Positions 37,168-43,689 of a stretch of 49,526 nt of DNA are shown here, in pieces. The DNA lies in contig CACDMX010000006.1 in the NCBI GenBank assembly GCA_902554035.1, positions 1 to 49,526 on the forward strand, written 5' to 3'. The notes under the pieces are model-generated. The model saw only the letters and a program-made list of their open reading frames with translations. It had not been told where the DNA came from and ran no database searches. Every line of letters begins with the position of its first letter. Positions within the stretch are counted from its first letter, which is position 1. This DNA is from an uncultured Pelagibacteraceae bacterium (GTDB lineage: Bacteria; Pseudomonadota; Alphaproteobacteria; Pelagibacterales; Pelagibacteraceae). The position numbers were made by a program, and so were the translations under genes.

Positions 37168-39192
37168 ATGTTATTTATTAAATCGAAGATTAATAAAATT
37201 ATAAAATTTTCATTTTATTTTTTAATATTATTAATAGTTTTCATATTTTATGAATTAATTTCTTTGGATACTTCATATATTAATAAAAGTGCATTTAGTG
37301 TTGATGTGAATAATGTTAGAAACCCACAGGTTAAAAAAATAGTAAGAAATATAGATAATCGATTAGGTCAATTTTATTTTAAAATAAGTAAAAAAAAACA
37401 AAAAGAGTTTTATGAAGTAGATTTAAACAAATATAATAATTTACCAGATGAAATTATTGTCAAACCTAAGCTTAATAATTTAACTTTAACTAATGGTAAA
37501 AATACTAATAATGAAAAAAATTGGAAAAGAAGTCACGGCAATCATTCATCAAATAAGTTCTCTAATTTAAAAAAAATTAATAAAAATAATATAAGTTTAT
37601 TAGATTTAGCATGGACTCATTCATTTGAAAAAAAGGGTAACATTCCAGGAAATCCAATTTACTTTAATGGTACAATATTTCTTTCCTCTACAGATAAATC
37701 TCTTGTAGCATTAAATGCAATTAATGGAGAAAAAAAATGGGAATATAAAACCGAGGGAAAGGCAGCCAGAAGAGGCTTAATGATTCATGGAGAAAAAAAC
37801 CCGAAAATATATTTTTGTGATCTTAAAAATTTAATAGCTCTTGATGCTAAAAATGGAAACCCAATTAAAAAATTTGGTAAAAATGGAAAAATAAAACTTA
37901 AAAAACACTGTCAAATCACTCCGGTCATTGTTGATGATAAAATTATAATTGGTACCTTTGAACCATCAGTAGAAACTTATGATCTGAATAGTGGTAAATT
38001 ACTATGGAGATTTTACCTCAAAGAAAAAAATAATAAATTTTTTAGATACGGTGGAAAAAGATATGACTATTCGGGTGGAAATCCCTGGGGAGGAATTTCA
38101 GCTGATTTGGATAGAAAAATTCTGTACGTATCAACAGGAAACGCTGGACAATTTTATGAAGGAACAACGAGACCAGGTAACAATAAATATTCAAATTCCA
38201 TTGTGGCAATCGATATAGATAAAAAAAAGTTGCTTTGGGAATTTCAAGAAATAGAGCATGATATTTGGAATTATGATATAGCTTCACCACCAATACTAAC
38301 TTCAATTAAAAAAAACGGTAAAATAATTGATGTCGTTGTTGTTCCCACTAAATTTGGTAATACTCTTGTACTTGATCGTTTAACTGGTAATAATGTTTTT
38401 GAATATATTAAAAAAAAAGTACCATTGTCCGAAGTTCCTGGAGAAAAAACATCATTTTATCAAAAAGTTTTTTCATTACCCGAACCATTTTCAAATCAAT
38501 ATTTTAAGGAGGATGACATAACCAATATTTCAAAAGAAAGTTATAATTTTGTAAAAGATAAAATTAAAGGCGCAAATTTCGGTTTATTTTCGCCAAATTC
38601 AGTCGATAAAAAAAATATAATTTATAAAGGTGGTGCTCAATGGATGGGAGCGAGCATTGATAATAATAATTCAATAATGTACTTAACCTCAAATGATATT
38701 CCATCACTTATTTGGTTAGAAAAAAATAAATCTAAACGGTATTACGAATACTCAATGAAATCTGAATTTTTGGTTGATCATTTAGGTTATCCTGGATCTA
38801 AGCCACCATGGGGCAGACTTTCATCAATAGATTTAAGTTCTGGAAAAAAAATCTGGGAAGTTCCTTTTGGAGAGTACGAAGAACTTACAAAATTAGGAAT
38901 TTCAAAAACTGGTACATATAATTTTGGTGGAGTTACTGGAACTGCTGGGGGATTATTATTCGCAACAGGGACCCTCGATAATAAAATTAGAGCGTTCGAC
39001 TCTTCAAACGGTAAAGAAGTATGGGACTATAAAATGTCCTTTTCTGGATCAACTCCACCAACTATTTTTGAGTATTTAGAAGAACAATATGTAATTGTAG
39101 TCTCTACAGGAAGTGTTACTCTTAAATCAACTTATCCAAAGATTTCAAAATATGGTAATAAAATTTATGCATTTAAATTAATGAAAAAATGA
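37168..39192 (+). CDS. PQQ-dependent dehydrogenase (membrane-anchored quinoprotein, glucose dehydrogenase-like)
   Basis: A 674-residue quinoprotein with one N-terminal membrane helix (FSFYFLILLIVFIFYELI) followed by an eight-bladed propeller. Propeller W-motifs recur: ALNAINGEKKWEYK, TYDLNSGKLLWRF, IDIDKKKLLWEFQ, DLSSGKKIWEVP and AFDSSNGKEVWDYK. EIEHDIWNYDIASPP and the GGVTGTAGGLLFATGTLDNKI block match the Gcd-type dehydrogenase family, which oxidises sugars or alcohols in the periplasm and reduces ubiquinone. Known Gcd has five N-terminal helices; only one is here. No pqq synthesis genes are nearby, so the cofactor may come from elsewhere. It overlaps the next gene by ATGA. Confidence 0.85.
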   Translation: MLFIKSKINKIIKFSFYFLILLIVFIFYELISLDTSYINKSAFSVDVNNVRNPQVKKIVRNIDNRLGQFYFKISKKKQKEFYEVDLNKYNNLPDEIIVKPKLNNLTLTNGKNTNNEKNWKRSHGNHSSNKFSNLKKINKNNISLLDLAWTHSFEKKGNIPGNPIYFNGTIFLSSTDKSLVALNAINGEKKWEYKTEGKAARRGLMIHGEKNPKIYFCDLKNLIALDAKNGNPIKKFGKNGKIKLKKHCQITPVIVDDKIIIGTFEPSVETYDLNSGKLLWRFYLKEKNNKFFRYGGKRYDYSGGNPWGGISADLDRKILYVSTGNAGQFYEGTTRPGNNKYSNSIVAIDIDKKKLLWEFQEIEHDIWNYDIASPPILTSIKKNGKIIDVVVVPTKFGNTLVLDRLTGNNVFEYIKKKVPLSEVPGEKTSFYQKVFSLPEPFSNQYFKEDDITNISKESYNFVKDKIKGANFGLFSPNSVDKKNIIYKGGAQWMGASIDNNNSIMYLTSNDIPSLIWLEKNKSKRYYEYSMKSEFLVDHLGYPGSKPPWGRLSSIDLSSGKKIWEVPFGEYEELTKLGISKTGTYNFGGVTGTAGGLLFATGTLDNKIRAFDSSNGKEVWDYKMSFSGSTPPTIFEYLEEQYVIVVSTGSVTLKSTYPKISKYGNKIYAFKLMKK

Positions 39193-40073
39193 AAAAACAA
39201 AATAATTTTAAAACAAAAATAATCCAGGGTGACGTAATAAAATTATTAAAAAAAATTCCTAAAGATTTAAAATTTGATGTTGTAATTGCGGACCCCCCAT
39301 ACAACATTGGTAAAAACTTCGGCAATAATAATGATAATATGAACTTAAATGACTATGTTAATTGGAGTAAAAAATGGATTTCTGAATGTTTTAGAGTGTT
39401 ATCAAAAGATGGTCTTATATATATTTATGGATTTCATGAAATATTGGCAAGAATTTCAGTTGAATTTCCAATTGAGGAACAGAGATGGTTAGCATGGCAT
39501 TACACAAATAAAATAATACCATCTTCAAACTTTTGGCAAAGATCACACGAAGCGATATTATGTCTTTGGAAACCAAAAACTAAAAGGCCAAACTTAGAAA
39601 TAGATCAAATTAGAGAACCTTATACAGAGAGTTTTTTAAAAAACGCTGCCGGCAAAATTAGAAAAAATACAAAAGGGAGATTTGGTAAGAAATCAGATAC
39701 AATTTACAATGCAAACAAAAATGGTGCAATGCCAAGGGATGTTATACGTATACCTGCATTAGCTGGTGGCGCGGGGAGATCTGAAAGATGGTTCTATTGT
39801 AGAGATTGTAAAGGTCCCACTAGACCTCCAAAAGATTTACAAAAACATATTAATTGCAATATTTTAAAACACCCAACCCAAAAACCTATGGATCTCACCA
39901 AAAAGTTAATTCTTTCTAGAATTAACAAAAAACGTAAAGGAAATTTATTGATACCATTTGCTGGCTCTGGCTCAGAATGTGTAGTTGCAAAAAAATTAGG
40001 CATACCTTTCTTTGCAACTGAAATTAATCCTGAATATGTAAAATTTGCAAAAAGCTGGTTAAAAAAAATATGA
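39189..40073 (+). CDS. Site-specific DNA methyltransferase (beta-class N6-adenine or N4-cytosine)
   Basis: A 294-residue beta-class amino-methyltransferase: catalytic motif IV DPPYNIGKNFG at Asp35 comes first, the AdoMet motif I FAGSGSE at Phe257 last. The target-recognition region lies between, roughly residues 110-230. That region has CRDC (Cys204, Cys207) and a third Cys223 flanked by His residues, possibly a small zinc-like knuckle. DPPY is compatible with N6-adenine or N4-cytosine methylation; the target sequence cannot be read. It overlaps the PQQ dehydrogenase stop and the start of the downstream putative nuclease (both ATGA), consistent with a type II restriction-modification pair. 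Confidence 0.85.
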   Translation: MKKQNNFKTKIIQGDVIKLLKKIPKDLKFDVVIADPPYNIGKNFGNNNDNMNLNDYVNWSKKWISECFRVLSKDGLIYIYGFHEILARISVEFPIEEQRWLAWHYTNKIIPSSNFWQRSHEAILCLWKPKTKRPNLEIDQIREPYTESFLKNAAGKIRKNTKGRFGKKSDTIYNANKNGAMPRDVIRIPALAGGAGRSERWFYCRDCKGPTRPPKDLQKHINCNILKHPTQKPMDLTKKLILSRINKKRKGNLLIPFAGSGSECVVAKKLGIPFFATEINPEYVKFAKSWLKKI

Positions 40074-40627
40074 CAATAATAAGTGAAAAATTTTTACAAA
40101 ACCTTAAAAAAAATTTATTAGATCACCATAAAGTATACAAAAAAATAAGATGTAAAGCTGAGTATCTCGAAGAAGTTTTAACTTCGTCTTTTGAATTATC
40201 TGGTTTTAATGTTAGCTGGAAACCAGGGTCACATGATAAAAAAAAAGATTTAATAGTAAGAAATAATAGTTTATCGGTTAAATCAGGTGTTTTGATGCCA
40301 AAAAAGAAAATGTTAGAAATTTCAGGACATCGTCTGACTAGATTTGATCGTAACCTAAATAAAATTTCAAAATACTTGAACAATTCTACAGATACACTTT
40401 GCGTTTATAATCCTAAAGGAAAATCCTTAGATCACAAATACTCTTTAGCTTTTATTAAAAAAGAAATGTTTTCTGGTATTGTAGAAAGTAAATGGAAAGA
40501 TTTGGGAAAATCTTACATCCAAAGTAATGATTATGGGGTACAATTTAAAATTCAAAAAGATATGAGTGATCAAATATGGTGGCAAATTCCTATAAAAAAT
40601 TTAGATATTGATGAGATAATAATTTGA
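40070..40627 (+). CDS. Putative type II restriction endonuclease
   Basis: A 185-residue protein with no close family that I recognise by eye. Its context is strong: a 4-nt overlap downstream of a DNA methyltransferase. It has a plausible PD-(D/E)xK core in which Asp60 (KKKDLIV) precedes S-V-K at residues 69-71, i.e. an SxK variant of the usual ExK. A helical N-terminus with the strand SGFNVSWKPGSHD precedes the core, and W-rich strands follow (WWQIP near 168-172). The most likely role is cleavage of unmethylated foreign DNA. It ends 13 nt before the first copy of the island promoter repeat. Confidence 0.6.
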   Translation: MTIISEKFLQNLKKNLLDHHKVYKKIRCKAEYLEEVLTSSFELSGFNVSWKPGSHDKKKDLIVRNNSLSVKSGVLMPKKKMLEISGHRLTRFDRNLNKISKYLNNSTDTLCVYNPKGKSLDHKYSLAFIKKEMFSGIVESKWKDLGKSYIQSNDYGVQFKIQKDMSDQIWWQIPIKNLDIDEIII

Positions 40628-40640
40628 GTGGATTATATAA

Positions 40641-40687
40641 AAATTATACTTACTACCCTTGTTCAACTATAAATATTAGCATAAATA
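40641..40687 (+). promoter_or_regulatory. Orphan tRNA-Leu promoter copy (R1), island left edge
   Basis: The 47 nt align without gaps to 43394-43440 with about six mismatches. The copy retains -35 TTGTTC (40659-40664), a 17-nt spacer and -10 TAAATA (40682-40687). In the other copies this promoter sits 18 nt upstream of a tRNA-Leu 5' half. Here the match stops right after the -10, and an autotransporter remnant follows. It is therefore a promoter left without its gene by deletion. Confidence 0.7.
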
Positions 40688-40694
40688 ATCAGTA

Positions 40695-40805
40695 AGTTAT
40701 AAGAAAGATTTAAATGGTTTTGATATCAGAATGAGCTCAAATTATAGCTTGATGAGCAAAATACCTGAATATGGTGCAACTATTGAGATTGTAAATACAT
40801 TTTAG
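40695..40805 (+). pseudogene. 3' remnant of an autotransporter gene (last 36 codons)
   Basis: The bases align without gaps to the end of the intact autotransporter (45730-45840), with 9 differences in 111 positions by eye. The reading frame is intact to the stop, and only three of 36 residues differ (K/R, K/Q, I/L). It ends in ...EIVNTF like the intact gene. There is no start codon, signal peptide or passenger. It lies 7 nt after the -10 of R1, so a deletion removed everything between the tRNA promoter and the last beta-strands of a paralogous cargo gene. Confidence 0.85.
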
Positions 40806-40832
40806 AAAATATGGCTTAATTAATTTGCTCAA

Positions 40833-40863
40833 ACAAGAGCAAGACAAGAGCATGTGAAGATAA
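40833..40863 (+). repeat. Paired repeat, unit 1 left (ACAAGAGC x2)
   Basis: ACAAGAGC occurs at 40833-40840 and 40844-40851, an 11-nt period. AAGATAA follows at 40857, with the AAGATA start 13 nt from the second repeat start. It lies 18 nt before the serine hydrolase start and is preceded by AATTTGCTCAA, the shared left-end leader. Confidence 0.7.
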
Positions 40864-40880
40864 TATAATAGGAATATATT

Positions 40881-42152
40881 ATGAAAAAACTTTTAGGAAT
40901 CTTGGTTCTGGGTTTGTTGTGGTGCAATATTAGTTTTGCCCAGGATTACAGGATAAAAAATTTTATCAAGTGGTTATATGAAAATGGTCATAATCAGTAT
41001 GTTGAAAAAGATTCGGATGGAAAATTACAAACTAATTTAAAACTTAAATTAAATCCAAGAAAAAGAAACATTGATTATGATTCAAACCCAAACAGAGACA
41101 CGCTACTTTATTATGTGTGGGACTTCACATATGGATTAAGAAACTCGTATGAGGTTAAACCTTCTAAAGAACCTTATGAATTTAAATTTAATTTAATTGA
41201 AGATAAATTTGTAAAAAAACAAATGAAAACTAAAGGCATTCTTAGTTATTTGTATTACCAAGATGGCGAAGTATTAATTGATGAATTTTCTCCCAAAGAA
41301 AGATTAGGAGAGTTTTTAAACAATGAGACAAAATTTTTTTCAATGTCAATGGGTAAGTCAATAACTTCTTATGTACTTGGTCATGCGATATGTGAGGGCT
41401 ATATTGACGGAGTTGATGCAAGAGTAAATGACTGGCCTATAATAAAAGATTCACTTTATCATGATCAAAAGTTAATTGATTTTTTGAATATGAGTACTGG
41501 TGATCAAAAATATATCGATGAATTTAAATCTTACATGGGCACAACTAAATTAACCAATTATGAAGATAACAGTATTTCCCAAACAATGAGAGTTTCTCTT
41601 AAAGACTCGGTTAAATCAAAAAGTATCTATAATTATAATGGATTTGTTACGCAGCTTATTATCAATTATACAAAGCATAAAACAGGTGATGATTATGAAA
41701 AACTCTTAAATAAAATTTTTGCAGATAAGGTAAAAATTAAATACAGCATTCTTCCTTATAGAAATAGTGGCACGGGCCAAGGAAAGTTACATCCAACTAT
41801 AAGTGCAACCAGATATGATTGGCTAAGGATTGCAAAAGCAATAATGGATGACTATCAAAATGATACTTGTGTTGGTAAATATTTAAAAACAATTTATGAA
41901 AGAAGAATACCGAAGAATAAAACCGAACCAAAATTTAATCGTACCAAATCCTATGGGGGTCAATTTCATATGGATTATCCAGGGTTAAAAGATAGAGTTG
42001 TATTTGGCTTTGGTGGTTACGGCGGAAATGCAATTTTAATTGATGTCGAAAAATCTAGGATAGTAGTCCTTAATTCAGTCCACTATAATAATAAAAAATT
42101 TAAATATAATGTGAAAAAACTTTTAATTGATCCAATTAAAAAAGGAAAATGA
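40881..42152 (+). CDS. Secreted serine hydrolase, beta-lactamase / penicillin-binding family
   Basis: A 423-residue protein with signal peptide MKKLLGILVLGLLWCNISFAQ and a beta-lactamase-type serine hydrolase fold. The SxxK motif is S156-M-G-K159 within FFSMSMGKSITSYVLGHA, the standard nucleophile/base pair. A tyrosine-rich YNYNG (250-254) stands where the family has its catalytic Tyr, and GFGGYGGNAILID near the C-terminus corresponds to the third active-site strand. Likely targets are peptides, esters or cell-wall links in the periplasm; a true antibiotic resistance role is not implied. An AGGA ribosome site lies 8 nt before ATG. It overlaps the protease gene by 4 nt. It is cargo of unit 1. 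Confidence 0.8.
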   Translation: MKKLLGILVLGLLWCNISFAQDYRIKNFIKWLYENGHNQYVEKDSDGKLQTNLKLKLNPRKRNIDYDSNPNRDTLLYYVWDFTYGLRNSYEVKPSKEPYEFKFNLIEDKFVKKQMKTKGILSYLYYQDGEVLIDEFSPKERLGEFLNNETKFFSMSMGKSITSYVLGHAICEGYIDGVDARVNDWPIIKDSLYHDQKLIDFLNMSTGDQKYIDEFKSYMGTTKLTNYEDNSISQTMRVSLKDSVKSKSIYNYNGFVTQLIINYTKHKTGDDYEKLLNKIFADKVKIKYSILPYRNSGTGQGKLHPTISATRYDWLRIAKAIMDDYQNDTCVGKYLKTIYERRIPKNKTEPKFNRTKSYGGQFHMDYPGLKDRVVFGFGGYGGNAILIDVEKSRIVVLNSVHYNNKKFKYNVKKLLIDPIKKGK

Positions 42153-43333
42153 AAAAGCTTTTAGGGATCGTTTTTTTTAGTTTGTTGTTAAGTGGTAACG
42201 CTTCTGCGAAAGAAATACTATTTAGCAACAATGATGTAGTTGTTATTAAAGATAGGTTCTTCACGTATGCTAATGATAAAATTGCTAAAAATTATTGTAA
42301 TAGTAAAAATAAATTTTTTCTAAGACTTTCAATGAATGGGTTGGTAAGCAATAAACCAGCAGATTATGTCAGGTATTATTGTGTTAATAGTAGGGAAGAC
42401 TTTATTTCAAAAATAGATACAATTACTGATAATTTTCCATCAAGATATTTTAACAAAGCTACTGCCTGGTCTTTAAAAAGAGAATTTATTAATGGAAGCG
42501 ACGTCCCAGGTATTGTTGCTGGTGGAAATAATTATGTTTATAACTTCCCAGAACTTGAGGTGAAAGAAAAAGTTGCAGAAAAACCTAAAGAAACTCCAAA
42601 AAAGAAAAAACCCAAGAAACAAACTGAACAAAAAAGTAATGATGAAAAAATATATTCAGTTGGATCAGGTACTGGTTTCTTTATTAATCGTTCAGGTCAT
42701 ATCGTAAGCAACAACCACGTAATTGACTCATGTAATGCTGTTAAACTTCATTATAAAGGCAAAGTGACACCCGTTACTATTCTTGCAACTGATCGATCTA
42801 ATGACCTTTCTTTAATGAAAGTAGATACTAAACCAGATGATGTATTTCCAGTTGCTATAAATGATGCAAATTTATTAGATGATATTTTTGTTGCTGGATT
42901 TCCATTTGGAAAAACTGTCAGTTCATCTGTTAAAGTTACCAAAGGGGTCGTTAGCGCACTTACAGGAATTGCAAATAACTACTCTAATATTCAAATTGAT
43001 GCTGCTTTACAACCTGGTAACAGTGGTGGCCCAATAATAAATAAGGAAGGTAATGTAGTAGGAGTTGCTGTTGCAAAACTGGATTATAAAATAATACTAA
43101 AAAATTACGACACAATTCCAGAAGGGACCAACTTTGGAATTAAATCATCAACTGTTCAACAATTTATTAAAGCTAATAATGTTAAATCAATGCAACCAAA
43201 CAAAAGAGAAATGTCCACAAAAGATATTGGAGCGAAAATACAAAAAGCAACTGTGTATTTGGATTGTTTCATGACTGCTCAGCGATATGAAAAGCTTAAA
43301 TCAAAAAAAGTCATGTATAAAAATATTGAATAA
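42149..43333 (+). CDS. Secreted trypsin-like serine protease (S1C/Deg-like) with N-terminal domain
   Basis: A 394-residue exported protein (signal peptide MKKLLGIVFFSLLLSGNASA). The first ~145 mature residues are an uncharacterised domain, then a Lys/Pro-rich linker (KPKETPKKKKPKKQTEQK). A trypsin-like domain follows with His190 (SNNHVIDS), Asp219 (NDLSLMK) and Ser292 (PGNSGGP), all in place. There is no PDZ domain, unlike DegP or DegS. The C-terminal ~50 residues are basic. It probably cleaves misfolded or specific periplasmic proteins. It is coupled to the serine hydrolase by an ATGA overlap and begins with nearly the same signal sequence. It is cargo of unit 1. Confidence 0.85.
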   Translation: MKKLLGIVFFSLLLSGNASAKEILFSNNDVVVIKDRFFTYANDKIAKNYCNSKNKFFLRLSMNGLVSNKPADYVRYYCVNSREDFISKIDTITDNFPSRYFNKATAWSLKREFINGSDVPGIVAGGNNYVYNFPELEVKEKVAEKPKETPKKKKPKKQTEQKSNDEKIYSVGSGTGFFINRSGHIVSNNHVIDSCNAVKLHYKGKVTPVTILATDRSNDLSLMKVDTKPDDVFPVAINDANLLDDIFVAGFPFGKTVSSSVKVTKGVVSALTGIANNYSNIQIDAALQPGNSGGPIINKEGNVVGVAVAKLDYKIILKNYDTIPEGTNFGIKSSTVQQFIKANNVKSMQPNKREMSTKDIGAKIQKATVYLDCFMTAQRYEKLKSKKVMYKNIE

Positions 43334-43355
43334 CTTTATAGGATAATACGGGATA

Positions 43356-43389
43356 ACCAGTACATGACCAGTACACAGAGAGATAAAAT
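43356..43389 (+). repeat. Paired repeat, unit 1 right (ACCAGTACA x2)
   Basis: ACCAGTACA occurs at 43356-43364 and 43367-43375, an 11-nt period. GAGATAAAAT follows at 43380-43389, 13 nt after the second repeat start. Its hexamer CAGTAC does not match the unit's left copy AAGAGC, unlike units 2 and 3. Confidence 0.75.
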
Positions 43390-43411
43390 GAAAAAATTTT
43401 ACTTATTAGTC

Positions 43412-43440
43412 TTGTTGAATTATAAATATTAGCATAAATA
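43412..43440 (+). promoter_or_regulatory. tRNA-Leu promoter copy in R2
   Basis: -35 TTGTTG is at 43412-43417 and -10 TAAATA at 43435-43440 with a 17-nt spacer. The tRNA 5' half begins 19 nt after the last -10 base. The same layout is seen in R1 and R3, which supports it as the promoter of the ancestral tRNA gene. It may still fire into unit 2. Confidence 0.6.
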
Positions 43441-43458
43441 CTCATGAAATTCACAAAT

Positions 43459-43497
43459 GCCCTCGTGGTGAAATTGGTAGACACAAAGGACTTAAAA
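43459..43497 (+). pseudogene. tRNA-Leu(UAA) 5' half, truncated in the anticodon loop
   Basis: The sequence begins GCCCTCGTGGTGAAATTGG and continues through a D-arm (TAGACAC) and 5' anticodon stem AAGGA to the loop CTTAAAA, with anticodon TAA. It matches the standard bacterial tRNA-Leu 5' half. The 3' half (variable arm, T-arm, acceptor strand) is absent: after the loop the sequence becomes AACATAGGG. It is identical over 39 nt to the copy at 45981. It is read as a displaced attachment-site half, not a functional tRNA. Confidence 0.88.
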
Positions 43498-43520
43498 AAC
43501 ATAGGGTAGGGTTAATTCAT

Positions 43521-43550
43521 AATCTCATATAGTCTCATTCAGTCTCAAAT
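43521..43550 (+). repeat. AGTCTC array, 3 x 10 bp (unit 2 left end)
   Basis: Three direct repeats start at 43521 (AATCTC), 43531 (AGTCTC) and 43541 (AGTCTC) with an exact 10-nt period. The first starts 24 nt after the last base of the tRNA half, the same distance as in the second array. It resembles arm-type integrase sites; that role is inferred. Confidence 0.75.
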
Positions 43551-43623
43551 CCCATATAATCCTACACTTTTATAAAACCATCATTTATTTTTATTGGAAA
43601 GTATGAATAATAAATTTTGTCAA

Positions 43624-43656
43624 ACTAGAACTAGACTAGAACCTGGTGAGATAAAT
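43624..43656 (+). repeat. Paired repeat, unit 2 left (ACTAGAAC x2)
   Basis: ACTAGAAC occurs at 43624-43631 and 43635-43642, an 11-nt period. GAGATAA follows at 43648, 13 nt after the second repeat start. Bases 43624-43644 are identical to 45878-45898 at the other end of the unit. It lies 34 nt upstream of the autotransporter start. Confidence 0.8.
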
Positions 43657-43689
43657 ATATTAAAATAAATTAATTGATGATGAATTGTT

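Larger units (their letters stand above)
43337..43497 (+). repeat. Long direct repeat R2 (right end of unit 1)
   Basis: This 161-nt block aligns without gaps to R3 (45859-46019). Both begin TATAGGATAATAC, contain a paired repeat, GAGATAAAAT, the tRNA promoter and the 39-nt tRNA-Leu 5' half. Differences cluster in the paired-repeat hexamers and in the segment just before -35; from 43411 to 43497 only two mismatches were seen. Together with the following bases to 43689 this accounts for the 356-nt gap between genes. Confidence 0.85.

Noticed and set aside
37100-39192. PQQ dehydrogenase as another island unit
   Set aside because: No paired repeat, tRNA half or AGTCTC array was found around 37108-37168 or between it and the methyltransferase.
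43388-43432. Short ORF starting ATGAAAAAATTTTAC (14 codons) in R2, looking like a signal-peptide start
   Set aside because: The matching segment in R3 has no ATG, and the stretch covers the -35 and spacer of the tRNA promoter; it is best explained as promoter DNA.
43459-43497. A functional tRNA-Leu gene
   Set aside because: Only the 5' half is present; no 3' anticodon stem, variable arm, T-arm or acceptor strand follows in either copy.
43521-43550. CRISPR-like or minisatellite array
   Set aside because: Only three 10-nt units with 6-nt cores, no spacers of CRISPR size and no cas genes; fixed distance to the tRNA half fits binding sites better.
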